A stretch of DNA of 6,331 nucleotides from Cyclobacteriaceae bacterium (GTDB lineage: Bacteria > Bacteroidota > Bacteroidia > Cytophagales > Cyclobacteriaceae), in the NCBI GenBank assembly GCA_025455445.1, contig JALOMN010000099.1, positions 1 through 6,331 of the forward strand, in the 5' to 3' direction. Position numbers and translations under genes: made by a program. Every line of letters starts with the position of its first letter. Position 1 is the first letter of the stretch. Positions 1 through 6,331 of this stretch are shown here, piece by piece. Below the pieces are notes generated by a model. That model was given only the letters and a program-made list of their open reading frames with translations. It was not told where the DNA came from and made no database searches.

Positions 1-723
1 AACAACAATCTTTCATTTACTAAAAGCAACCAGTTTTCATTGGAGTTGCGCAAGAAATTGGCAGGCGACTTAAGTGTTGTGTCATCGCTTTATTATCATC
101 AGTTGTCGGATGCGCCTGTATACATAAATAACGAAATGTATACCATGTTGAATCAATGGGATGATTACCCAAATGAACGAATGGAAAACACCGGAAAGGG
201 CCGGAACTATGGTGTGGAAGCGTATATAGAGAAACGGTTTTATCGTGATTTATATTTCATGATTTCTGGTTCATATTATGAATCACAATTTCTGGCAAAT
301 GGAAAATATTATGACACTCGTTTCAATGGTAATTTTACAAGTAGTTTTCTTACGGGCAAAGAATGGATTAAGCCTGAGAAGGCATTTGGTGTGCATGTGC
401 GTGTGTTGTATACAGGTGGGTTAAGACAACCTGCCATTGATACCTTTGCTTCGAGTCTGGCCGGCACTACCATATTTAATCTGGGCAGCGGCTTTGTCAC
501 CCAATATCCTAATTATTTCCGCACAGATTTACGGATAAGTTGGAGGAAGAATAAACCCTCTTATACCCGAACGTTATCCATCGATATTCAGAATCTGACG
601 AATTATCAAAATGTAGCCAATGTGTATTTTGATACCTATCAATATCATCAAACCATGCAGGAAAATACAATCCGATACCAGGTAGGCATTATCCCGGTAT
701 TGGCATACCGTATTGATTTCTGA
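1..723 (+). CDS. TonB-dependent outer-membrane receptor, C-terminal part (5' end outside window)
   Basis: The frame is open from the first base and ends at a TGA at 721-723, giving 240 visible residues; the true start lies upstream. A TTG at 40-42 is an internal leucine, because the frame continues upstream with coherent barrel-like sequence. The residues show short alternating polar/aromatic segments typical of outer-membrane beta-strands (for example LYFMISGSYYES, near residues 82-93, and LSIDIQNLTN, near 191-200). The protein ends in G-I-I-P-V-L-A-Y-R-I-D-F. A terminal aromatic after a last amphipathic strand is the signal used for insertion by the Bam machinery, and the N-L-T-N plus GxxP endings are common in Bacteroidota TonB-dependent receptors with a carboxypeptidase-like N-terminal domain. 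The plug and TonB box are not in the window, so the substrate cannot be named. No clear terminator follows in the 80-bp spacer. Family assignment is fairly sure; substrate is unknown. Confidence 0.82.
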   Translation, partial: NNNLSFTKSNQFSLELRKKLAGDLSVVSSLYYHQLSDAPVYINNEMYTMLNQWDDYPNERMENTGKGRNYGVEAYIEKRFYRDLYFMISGSYYESQFLANGKYYDTRFNGNFTSSFLTGKEWIKPEKAFGVHVRVLYTGGLRQPAIDTFASSLAGTTIFNLGSGFVTQYPNYFRTDLRISWRKNKPSYTRTLSIDIQNLTNYQNVANVYFDTYQYHQTMQENTIRYQVGIIPVLAYRIDF

Positions 724-754
724 TTATTTCATCATTATACTTCATGAACAACGG

Positions 755-785
755 TTTTATTTAACGTCTGGCATGACTATTTTTG
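755..785 (+). promoter_or_regulatory. Candidate Bacteroidota-type promoter of the PEPCK gene
   Basis: A -7 box TATTTTTG at 778-785 is an exact match to the Bacteroidota consensus TAnnTTTG. Nineteen bases upstream, TTTT at 755-758 sits where the -33 TTTG box is expected, with one mismatch. The implied transcription start is near 790, giving a leader of only about 10-15 nt before the ATG at 804. The leader has no Shine-Dalgarno sequence, which is usual for this phylum. Prediction from sequence only. Confidence 0.45.
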
Positions 786-803
786 TTAGACTAAACTAAT
801 CCT

Positions 804-2672
804 ATGATTACTGTTACCAAAGAACAATCAACCTATTTGATTAAGCATGAAGCGTTAAAGACATGGGTGCAAGAAGTTGCAGCTCATTGCACTCCCGAAA
901 ACATTCGCTGGTGTGATGGTTCACAAGAAGAATATGATGAATTGTGCGAAACATTGGTGAGTAAAGGAACTTTCATCAGACTGAATCCTGAAAAACGACC
1001 GAATAGTTTTGCGTGCTTTTCAGACCCCAGTGATGTAGCGCGTGTAGAAGACAGAACGTATATCTGCAGCAAGCGCAAAGAAGATGCAGGACCAACCAAC
1101 AACTGGATAGAACCGAGACTAATGAAGCAAACCCTCGAAGGGTTACTGAAAGGGTGCATGAAAGGTCGCACTATGTATGTGATACCTTTTAGCATGGGGC
1201 CGGTAGGATCTGAAATAGCACAGATAGGAATTGAAATTACAGATTCGGAATATGTCGTAGTGAATATGCACATTATGACACGTGCAGGCAAGCGGGTGAT
1301 GGATGCATTGGGTGAAGATGGTGAGTTTGTAAAATGCTTGCATACTGTTGGGGCACCGTTACAACCAGGCCAGCAAGACGCCAAATGGCCCACAAACCCA
1401 ACTACAAAATACATTGTGCATTTTCCTGAAGACCGTTCCATTGTTTCATATGGTTCGGGATATGGTGGCAATGCCCTGTTAGGCAAAAAATGTTTTGCAT
1501 TGCGCATCGCCTCGGTAATGGGCAATGAAGAGAACTGGATGGCAGAACATATGCTTTTGCTAGGTGTGGAAAGCCCTGATGGAAAAAAGGATTATGTGGC
1601 TGCGGCATTTCCAAGTGCATGCGGAAAAACAAACTTTGCAATGTTAATTCCACCGGCCGATTTAAAAGGATGGAAAGTGACTACAGTAGGAGATGATATT
1701 GCCTGGATTAAACCTGGTAAAGACGGTAAGCTCTATGCCATCAATCCGGAGGCAGGATATTTTGGTGTTGCGCCCGGCACCAATTATAAAACCAATCCTA
1801 ATGCCATGGAAGCTATTTCAAAGAATACCATTTTCACGAACGTAGCCATTACGCAAGAGGGTGATGTATGGTGGGAGGGAATGACCAAAGAGATTCCTCA
1901 AAACATGATTGACTGGCGCGGAGAAAAATTTGATCCTGCTTCGGGCAAACCTGCAGCGCATCCTAATTCGCGATTTACAGCTCCGGCATATCAATGTCCT
2001 TCAATTGATCCCGAATGGGAAAACCCAAATGGCGTGCCTGTGAGTGCATTTGTATTTGGTGGACGAAGAAGCACCACGGTACCGCTCGTATATCAATCTT
2101 CTAATTGGGCGTATGGCGTTTACCTGGCGGCCACCATGGGTTCTGAAACAACAGCAGCGGCATTTGGAGAGGTGGGTAAAGTAAGGCGCGATCCGTTTGC
2201 CATGCTGCCTTTTTGCGGTTATCACATCGGTGATTATTTCAATCATTGGCTGCAATTTGGTCGCAGCATTCCTGCGCCCCCCAGAATATTTGGTGTAAAC
2301 TGGTTTAGAAAAGATAAAGATGGAAATTTTATTTGGCCCGGCTTCAGCGATAATATGCGGATATTAAAATGGATTGTCCTTAAAATTCGCGGTGAATCAA
2401 ATGCTGTAGAAAGTCCAATCGGCTGGATGCCAACCTATAATGATATTGACTGGAGCGGATTGGATTTTACGCCAGAACAATTTGAAAGCATCATGGATAT
2501 TGATCGCGAAGAGTGGAAAGCAGAGTTGTTGCAACATGCCGAACTTTTTGAACGCATGTATGACAAGCTTCCTAAAGAATTCATTTTTATGCGCGAACTT
2601 TTGCTATCCAGCTTATGGCGCTCACCCGCTAAGTGGAGTCTTGAACCAGAGCGCATTGATGATGATCATTAA
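804..2672 (+). CDS. pckG: Phosphoenolpyruvate carboxykinase, GTP-dependent (EC 4.1.1.32)
   Basis: This cytosolic enzyme converts oxaloacetate plus GTP to phosphoenolpyruvate, CO2 and GDP, the entry step of gluconeogenesis. The 622 residues match the family's usual length. Landmarks align with the rat enzyme: R80 (substrate arginine), K228-K229 and H249 (Mn/substrate site), the P-loop F-P-S-A-C-G-K-T-N at 269-277 with the family's reactive cysteine C273, the metal-binding D297-D298 in [18 protein letters not shown] at 317-327, R390 and FGGRR at 418-422. The three guanine-stacking phenylalanines are F501, F509 and F514 in [16 protein letters not shown], which sets it apart from the ATP-using family. 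The mobile lid spans about 449-462. All key residues are present, so it should be active. The ATG at 804 is fixed by an in-frame TAA at 792. It has its own promoter candidate and terminator, so it is probably monocistronic. Confidence 0.97.
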   Translation: MITVTKEQSTYLIKHEALKTWVQEVAAHCTPENIRWCDGSQEEYDELCETLVSKGTFIRLNPEKRPNSFACFSDPSDVARVEDRTYICSKRKEDAGPTNNWIEPRLMKQTLEGLLKGCMKGRTMYVIPFSMGPVGSEIAQIGIEITDSEYVVVNMHIMTRAGKRVMDALGEDGEFVKCLHTVGAPLQPGQQDAKWPTNPTTKYIVHFPEDRSIVSYGSGYGGNALLGKKCFALRIASVMGNEENWMAEHMLLLGVESPDGKKDYVAAAFPSACGKTNFAMLIPPADLKGWKVTTVGDDIAWIKPGKDGKLYAINPEAGYFGVAPGTNYKTNPNAMEAISKNTIFTNVAITQEGDVWWEGMTKEIPQNMIDWRGEKFDPASGKPAAHPNSRFTAPAYQCPSIDPEWENPNGVPVSAFVFGGRRSTTVPLVYQSSNWAYGVYLAATMGSETTAAAFGEVGKVRRDPFAMLPFCGYHIGDYFNHWLQFGRSIPAPPRIFGVNWFRKDKDGNFIWPGFSDNMRILKWIVLKIRGESNAVESPIGWMPTYNDIDWSGLDFTPEQFESIMDIDREEWKAELLQHAELFERMYDKLPKEFIFMRELLLSSLWRSPAKWSLEPERIDDDH

Positions 2673-2682
2673 TTACACAAAG

Positions 2683-2706
2683 AACCCCTCTTCAGAGGGG
2701 TTTTTT
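2683..2706 (+). terminator. Rho-independent terminator after PEPCK
   Basis: The arms CCCCTC (2685-2690) and GAGGGG (2695-2700) pair perfectly around a TTCA loop, two A-T pairs extend the stem to 8 bp, and six T's follow (2701-2706). It begins about 10 bp after the PEPCK stop and ends 23 bp before the next ATG, so it should separate PEPCK from the ATP-grasp gene. Confidence 0.9.
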
Positions 2707-2729
2707 ATAGCCAAAATCTTATTTGTGTC

Positions 2730-3536
2730 ATGAAGAAAATTCTATATCTGACTGATTTATACTACCAGGCGAATGGTAGAAAATATTATGAAGAAGACTT
2801 ATTTATCACATCAAAATTAAAGGACCATTTTACAGTATTGATTGGAAATCCGACACAAGCAATCTCATTTATTGACTGTGCAGATAGTATTGTCTTCCGA
2901 AATACAGGTCCGGTCATATATTACAAGGAATATTTTACCGCGTTTCTTAAAGCAGTAAATGAGCACCATGTTAAAACGTTCAACTCATTTGATGGCAAAG
3001 CAGATATTAAAGGAAAGCAATACCTGCTTGATTTAACGAAAGCAGGTTATCCCGTTATTCCTACAATTGATAATACAGATGAAATTCATAAACTCGGATC
3101 GCACGATCGGTATATTCTAAAGTTAAGAAATGGAGCGGATTCAATTGGTATGCAGGTACTATCAAATGAAGAGTTATTCAAGTTAGGGTCAACAGACAAA
3201 CTGATTCAGCCATTTCTTGATTTTGAGTATGAGGTTTCATTTTATTACCTGAACAATAAGTTTCAATATGCCTTATATGCTCCGGATAAGCATAAGCGAT
3301 GGGAGTTGAAAGAATACCAACCTACATCGGATGATTTGTTATTTGCTGCCAGGTTTATTGAATGGAATAATATGCAGCGTGGTATTAGTCGCGTGGATGC
3401 ATGTCGTATAAAGGATGGTTCACTTTTGCTGGTTGAATTGGAAGATTTGAATCCATTCCTGTCACTCGACCTATTAAGTGAACAAAAAAGAAACAGATTT
3501 ATTAATGACTTAATTGAGGCGTTGGAACGTATCTAA
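2730..3536 (+). CDS. ATP-grasp-fold protein of unknown substrate (RimK/DcsG-like)
   Basis: The 268 residues look like a compact ATP-grasp enzyme, a family that joins a carboxylate to an amine or thiol through an acyl-phosphate. An N-terminal part (about 1-90) begins with a strand, KKILYLTD, as in a pre-ATP-grasp domain. A K-G-K-Q-Y-L-L-D-L motif at 94-102 precedes AGYPVIPT. K131 in YILKLRNG and the loop GADSIG (135-140) fit the ATP-binding lysine and glycine-rich loop. Then come LIQPFLDFEYEVSF (158-171), with Q160 and E166/E168 as likely nucleotide contacts, and R221-V-D223 with VELEDLNP (235-242), where D223, E236, E238 and N241 fit the Mg site. The ending resembles the ELExxxP pattern of RimK/glutathione-synthetase-like and DcsG-like proteins. 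No carrier protein, peptide substrate or partner gene is adjacent. The weak CTTATTTG at 2718-2725 would imply a nearly leaderless mRNA. The fold is likely; the reaction is unknown. Confidence 0.8.
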   Translation: MKKILYLTDLYYQANGRKYYEEDLFITSKLKDHFTVLIGNPTQAISFIDCADSIVFRNTGPVIYYKEYFTAFLKAVNEHHVKTFNSFDGKADIKGKQYLLDLTKAGYPVIPTIDNTDEIHKLGSHDRYILKLRNGADSIGMQVLSNEELFKLGSTDKLIQPFLDFEYEVSFYYLNNKFQYALYAPDKHKRWELKEYQPTSDDLLFAARFIEWNNMQRGISRVDACRIKDGSLLLVELEDLNPFLSLDLLSEQKRNRFINDLIEALERI

Positions 3537-3668
3537 TTTGGGTATTGTGTTTGTAAAAATTCACTTCTATCACAAAATCTTATTGATTTAAGTTTTAAAG
3601 TAATTATTCTTTGTGGCGTGATTGATAGTTTGTTAATTTCGTTACATACTTTATAAAATATAATTACA

Positions 3669-4214
3669 ATGAAACAGCAGAATCTAACTCCAACCAGATC
3701 AATAAGTGCAGAAACTGAAAAATTATTAAATCTACAGATAGTGATGGAGGGTAAGTCCTCTGCAGCCTATTTGTCGATGGCATCCTGGTGTCAGACTAAA
3801 GGTTTCGATACATCCGCTTCTTTTTTATACAGACATTCGGAAGAAGAACGTATGCACATGCTTAAACTAATTCATTATGTGAATGATGCCGGAGGCCATG
3901 CGCTTCAACCGGAAATTACCGGCATAAAACATACGTTTAATTCCCTTAAGGAAGTATTCGAAGATGTATTACATCATGAACTTGAGGTCACTCGTTCCAT
4001 AAATAATCTTGTTGATAATTGCTTTACGAATAAAGATTTTGCCACGTTTAACTTTCTGCAATGGTATGTGATGGAACAACGCGAAGAAGAAACGCTTGCA
4101 AGACGGGCCGTTGATCTGTTCAGCCTGATAGGAGAGGAGGGAATTGGGCTTTGGATGATTGATCAGGAGATCGGAAAACTGGAAGCTTATGCCAACAGGA
4201 ATTCCGGGAAATAA
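3669..4214 (+). CDS. ftnA: Non-heme ferritin (FtnA type)
   Basis: This protein should assemble into a 24-subunit cytosolic cage that oxidises Fe(II) and stores it as a mineral. The 181 residues align without gaps over the four-helix core to E. coli FtnA with an offset of ten, so there is a slightly longer N-terminus. The diiron ferroxidase ligands are all present: E27, E60, H63, E104, Q137 and E140 (E. coli E17, E50, H53, E94, Q127, E130). The nearby third-iron-site acids E59, E136 and E139 and the conserved Y34 are also there. NFLQWYVMEQREEE (128-141) is close to the E. coli helix. There is no heme-ligand Met as in bacterioferritin and no Dps layout. The start is bounded by an in-frame TAA at 3654. 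A 132-bp AT-rich spacer precedes it, with no terminator visible after the ATP-grasp gene, so some read-through is possible. A strong terminator follows. Confidence 0.95.
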   Translation: MKQQNLTPTRSISAETEKLLNLQIVMEGKSSAAYLSMASWCQTKGFDTSASFLYRHSEEERMHMLKLIHYVNDAGGHALQPEITGIKHTFNSLKEVFEDVLHHELEVTRSINNLVDNCFTNKDFATFNFLQWYVMEQREEETLARRAVDLFSLIGEEGIGLWMIDQEIGKLEAYANRNSGK

Positions 4215-4243
4215 AACAGATAGAAATGAATAATTAGTTAGCC

Positions 4244-4276
4244 AGGCATCTTAACAAAATTAAGATGCCTTTTTTT
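4244..4276 (+). terminator. Rho-independent terminator after ferritin
   Basis: AGGCATCTTAA (4244-4254) and TTAAGATGCCT (4260-4270) form a perfect 11-bp stem with a CAAAA loop, followed by a run of seven T's (4270-4276). It starts 29 bp after the ferritin stop and ends 22 bp before the next ATG. There is no matching A-run upstream, so it works mainly for + strand transcription. Confidence 0.93.
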
Positions 4277-4298
4277 ACGTTGCTTAAATTCAATACAA

Positions 4299-4697
4299 AT
4301 GCCAATAATGAAAGCTTATAGCGATGTAGATGCCTACATCAAAGATCAACCAAAACAAATTCACGATTCGTTAAAAAAATTGAGGGCAGCAATTATTAAG
4401 GCTGCTCCGAAAGCACAGGAATCTATAAGTTATGGTATGCCAGCTTATAAGTTTCATGGTGCATTGGTCTACTTTGGTGGGTTTAAAAATCACATCAGTT
4501 TTTTTCCTGTGTCGAGTGGAGTAGCGCATTTCTCTGACCAACTTAAGGAATTTAAAACCGCAAAGGGTACGATTCAATTTCCATTTGATAAGCCGATCCC
4601 GGTAAAGCTGGTAACTGCCATTGTTAAGTTTCGGGTGCAGGAGAACCTGGAAAAAGAAGCCATGAAAGTATTGACAAAGAAGTCGAAGAAGAAATAG
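4299..4697 (+). CDS. DUF1801 / YdhG-Fra-like small protein, possible iron chaperone
   Basis: The 132 residues carry the hallmarks of the DUF1801 family: ISYGMPAYK (43-51), LVYFGGFKNHISFFP (56-70) and a T-A-K-G-T-I-Q-F-P (87-95) segment followed by a final helix with VKFRVQEN (109-116). The tail KKSKKK is lysine-rich. Members are small soluble alpha/beta proteins. The Bacillus subtilis member YdhG (Fra) is described as a frataxin-like iron chaperone; most others have no proven role. The ferritin gene just upstream makes an iron role thinkable, but a strong terminator lies between the two and I see no clear metal-binding cluster of His or acidic residues. ATG at 4299 and ATG at 4308 are both possible starts; the first is taken because the family N-terminus is short and either fits. 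Family sure, function uncertain. Confidence 0.88.
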   Translation: MPIMKAYSDVDAYIKDQPKQIHDSLKKLRAAIIKAAPKAQESISYGMPAYKFHGALVYFGGFKNHISFFPVSSGVAHFSDQLKEFKTAKGTIQFPFDKPIPVKLVTAIVKFRVQENLEKEAMKVLTKKSKKK

Positions 4698-4717
4698 TCG
4701 ATTGTTTCATCGATTAT
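4694..4717 (+). other. Imperfect hairpin over the DUF1801 stop codon
   Basis: Bases 4694-4702 can pair with 4709-4717 (nine pairs including one G-U) around a 6-base loop, TGTTTC. The stop codon TAG (4695-4697) lies in the left arm. There is no T-run after it, so it is a poor intrinsic terminator; it may be a weak 3'-end structure or chance. No other terminator is visible before the POT gene. Confidence 0.25.
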
Positions 4718-4742
4718 ATTAGAAGTCACTAATCACTTTCAA

Positions 4743-4774
4743 TTTGATAAAATGAATTAATAACTATACTTTCG
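4743..4774 (+). promoter_or_regulatory. Candidate Bacteroidota-type promoter of the POT transporter gene
   Basis: An exact TTTG -33 box at 4743-4746 is followed after 20 bases by TACTTTCG at 4767-4774, one mismatch from the -7 consensus TAnnTTTG. Transcription would start near 4780, leaving about 14 nt before the ATG at 4794 and no Shine-Dalgarno sequence. The distance from -7 box to ATG is nearly the same as in the PEPCK candidate. Prediction from sequence only. Confidence 0.45.
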
Positions 4775-4793
4775 GAAAACTTGAATCTAGCCT

Positions 4794-6293
4794 ATGAGTG
4801 CTGAAAAAACATTCTTTGGTCATCCGCGTGGGTTGGCAACTTTATTCTTTACCGAAATGTGGGAACGCTTCAGCTACTATGGAATGCGCGCCCTGCTTCT
4901 TTTATTTCTGGTAGATACTGTTGAAAATGGTGGACTTGGATTAGATGAAAAGAATGGGGCAGCTATCTACGGTTTGTATACCATGTTTGTCTACCTGCTC
5001 GCATTGCCCGGTGGTTGGCTGGCCGACAATTTTTTTGGACAGCGTAAAGCAGTATTTATCGGTGGTTGTTTTATTACAGTGGGTCATATTTTTTTAATGA
5101 TTCCACAACCCCAAACATTTTTTCTGGGGCTGGTGATTGTTGTGTTAGGTGTAGGCCTTTTAAAACCAAACATTAGTGGAATTGTTGGCGGACTTTATCC
5201 GGCAACGGAGCAGACCAAACGCGATGCAGGTTTTTCTATTTTTTATATGGGCATAAATCTGGGGGCATTTATCGCACCGTTGATAACAGGTTATATCGGA
5301 GAGCAAATCGCATGGAATTATGGTTTTGGTGTCGCTGGGTTAGGTATGGGCTTGGGGTTGATACAATATAAACTTACCGAGAAACATCTGGGTGATGTGG
5401 GCCTCGAGCCGAATCGATTGGAGGATCCTGTAAAACAAGCGCGAAGAGATAAAAACATTAAGATATCACTGATAATTTTTGTGCTTGTCCTTATCTCCGT
5501 GCTTATCCTTTCATTTACAGAAGTTATTGTTTTTAATCCGTTGATCGTAGCGGGAATCTCGGGTGTAGTAATTTTTATCACCGCCACCTTGTTCTTCTTG
5601 TACGTATTGGTTTTTGAAAAACTCACACCTGAAGAAAAGAAGAAAATAATTGTAATCGGTATTCTTTTTATATTCTCTGCATTGTTCTGGTCTGGATTTG
5701 AACAAGCGGGTTCTTCACTGAATTTATTTGCCAAGCGCTATTCTGATAGAATGTTTTTTGGTTGGGAAATTCCCGCAAGCTGGTTTCAGTCAGTGAATTC
5801 TATTTTTATAATTGCATTGTCTCCTGTATTTGCCTGGCTATGGATAACACTCGCTAAGCGCAATGTGGTGTTAGGCACTCCGCTCAAGTTTGGATGGGGT
5901 TTGATTTTTCTAGGATTAGGTTTTGCCGCGGTTGCATTGGCTTCACAGTCAATAGGTGGTGGGTCTAAGCCAATCTGGTTGTGGTTGATTCTCACTTATT
6001 TTTTGCATACCGTGGGTGAGTTGTTTTTAAGTCCTGTCGGATTAAGTGCAATGACCAAACTGGCACCGAAAAAGTTAGTAGGTCAAATGATGGGTATGTG
6101 GTTCATGTCTACCGCTTTTGGTAATTTGATTGCAGGTTTAATGGCAGGAGAAATGGATGATTCATTAATCGAAGCGAATCCTCAATTAATGCCTGATCTG
6201 TTTTGGTTTATTGTAAAGACGACTGTGATTTCTGGAGTTGTGCTTATTTTGTTAAGCAATCAGATTAAAAAACTAATGGGAAACATCAGATAA
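4794..6293 (+). CDS. POT/PTR2 family proton-coupled oligopeptide transporter
   Basis: This inner-membrane MFS protein should import di- and tripeptides with protons. The 499 residues fit a bacterial POT with 14 helices: six (about 12-192), two inserted helices (about 222-273), then six more (about 284-487). The family motif E21-x-x-E24-R25-F is in helix 1 (FFTEMWERFSYYGMR), with R32 after it. Also seen are Y67, GGWLAD (73-78), the PTR2 signature FYMGINLGA (150-158) with N155, K124 in LLKPNISG, E303 in FWSGFEQAG, E409 in VGELFLSPVGLS and W436 in helix 11. These correspond to the proton-coupling and peptide-binding residues of characterised bacterial POTs such as PepT-St, so it should be functional. 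The ATG at 4794 is bounded by an in-frame TAG at 4788. It has its own promoter candidate, and a new start lies 9 bp after its stop, suggesting an operon. Exact peptide preference cannot be read from the sequence. Confidence 0.96.
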   Translation: MSAEKTFFGHPRGLATLFFTEMWERFSYYGMRALLLLFLVDTVENGGLGLDEKNGAAIYGLYTMFVYLLALPGGWLADNFFGQRKAVFIGGCFITVGHIFLMIPQPQTFFLGLVIVVLGVGLLKPNISGIVGGLYPATEQTKRDAGFSIFYMGINLGAFIAPLITGYIGEQIAWNYGFGVAGLGMGLGLIQYKLTEKHLGDVGLEPNRLEDPVKQARRDKNIKISLIIFVLVLISVLILSFTEVIVFNPLIVAGISGVVIFITATLFFLYVLVFEKLTPEEKKKIIVIGILFIFSALFWSGFEQAGSSLNLFAKRYSDRMFFGWEIPASWFQSVNSIFIIALSPVFAWLWITLAKRNVVLGTPLKFGWGLIFLGLGFAAVALASQSIGGGSKPIWLWLILTYFLHTVGELFLSPVGLSAMTKLAPKKLVGQMMGMWFMSTAFGNLIAGLMAGEMDDSLIEANPQLMPDLFWFIVKTTVISGVVLILLSNQIKKLMGNIR

Positions 6294-6302
6294 CAATTTT
6301 AT

Positions 6303-6331
6303 ATGCAAGACGCTAACAAATCTTTCAAACC
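6303..6331 (+). CDS. Probable start of a further gene, cut by the window end
   Basis: An ATG at 6303 opens a frame reading M-Q-D-A-N-K-S-F-K and stays open to the last base. It begins 9 bp after the POT stop, on the same strand, with no terminator between, which fits a co-transcribed gene. Nine codons are too few to identify it. A second POT gene in tandem is one possibility, since such pairs occur in Bacteroidota, but this is a guess. Confidence 0.4.

Noticed and set aside
40..42. TTG as the start of the first gene
   Set aside because: The frame is open to base 1 with coherent receptor sequence upstream (for example S-N-Q-F-S-L), so it is an internal leucine of a truncated gene.
741..748. 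TTCATGAA palindrome in the spacer before PEPCK
   Set aside because: It is only 8 bp, has no loop or T-run and no partner copy; such short palindromes are frequent by chance.
884..1525. Long antisense open frame (213 codons) within PEPCK
   Set aside because: It lies wholly opposite a well-conserved enzyme, has no recognisable domain, and its composition is what the reverse of this coding strand would give.
2440..2733. Same-strand 97-codon open frame overlapping the PEPCK 3' end and reaching the ATP-grasp start
   Set aside because: It runs out of frame through conserved PEPCK sequence and across the terminator, and shows no domain; the ATGA overlap with the next gene is coincidental.
4131..4141. 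Purine-rich GGAGAGGAGGG resembling a Shine-Dalgarno sequence inside ferritin
   Set aside because: It encodes conserved helix residues (G-E-E-G), no sensible gene starts after it, and this host type rarely uses such sites.
5318..5734. Antisense open frame (138 codons) opposite the POT gene
   Set aside because: It mirrors the hydrophobic helices of the transporter, has low-complexity sequence and no independent start signals.
1..6331. New defence, mobile or biosynthetic system
   Set aside because: I checked both strands for nucleases, transposases, integrases, toxin-antitoxin pairs, repeat arrays and precursor peptides. All larger frames belong to known families with separate metabolic or transport roles, and no gene set suggests a joint system.

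Overview
The window reads as a stretch of a Bacteroidota chromosome (the Chitinophagales/Cytophagales side is my guess, not proven). The reasons are a TonB-dependent receptor C-terminus of the Bacteroidota type, AT-rich spacers, start codons without Shine-Dalgarno sequences, and two candidate promoters of the Bacteroidota form (TTTG-like -33 box, TAnnTTTG -7 box). All recognisable genes lie on the + strand. I see no rRNA, tRNA, CRISPR array, insertion sequence, phage gene or other sign of a mobile region.

Layout from left to right: the 3' end of an outer-membrane TonB-dependent receptor (1-723); a complete GTP-type phosphoenolpyruvate carboxykinase (804-2672) with a strong intrinsic terminator (2683-2706); an ATP-grasp-fold protein of unknown substrate (2730-3536); an FtnA-type ferritin (3669-4214) with a second strong terminator (4244-4276); a small DUF1801 protein related to Bacillus Fra/YdhG (4299-4697); a POT/PTR2 proton-coupled peptide transporter (4794-6293); and 9 bp later the probable first codons of another gene (6303-6331), cut by the window end.

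The two terminators divide the region into at least three transcription units: PEPCK, then ATP-grasp with possible read-through to ferritin, then DUF1801 onward. The POT gene has its own promoter candidate and may be co-transcribed with whatever follows. In function these are mostly separate jobs: outer-membrane uptake, gluconeogenesis, iron storage and peptide uptake. The one pairing that may mean something is ferritin next to a Fra-like DUF1801 protein, since both are tied to iron in characterised relatives. The gene with least known function is the ATP-grasp protein.

I did not find a convincing new multi-gene system. This is an ordinary chromosomal housekeeping/accessory stretch, with a few points worth checking.
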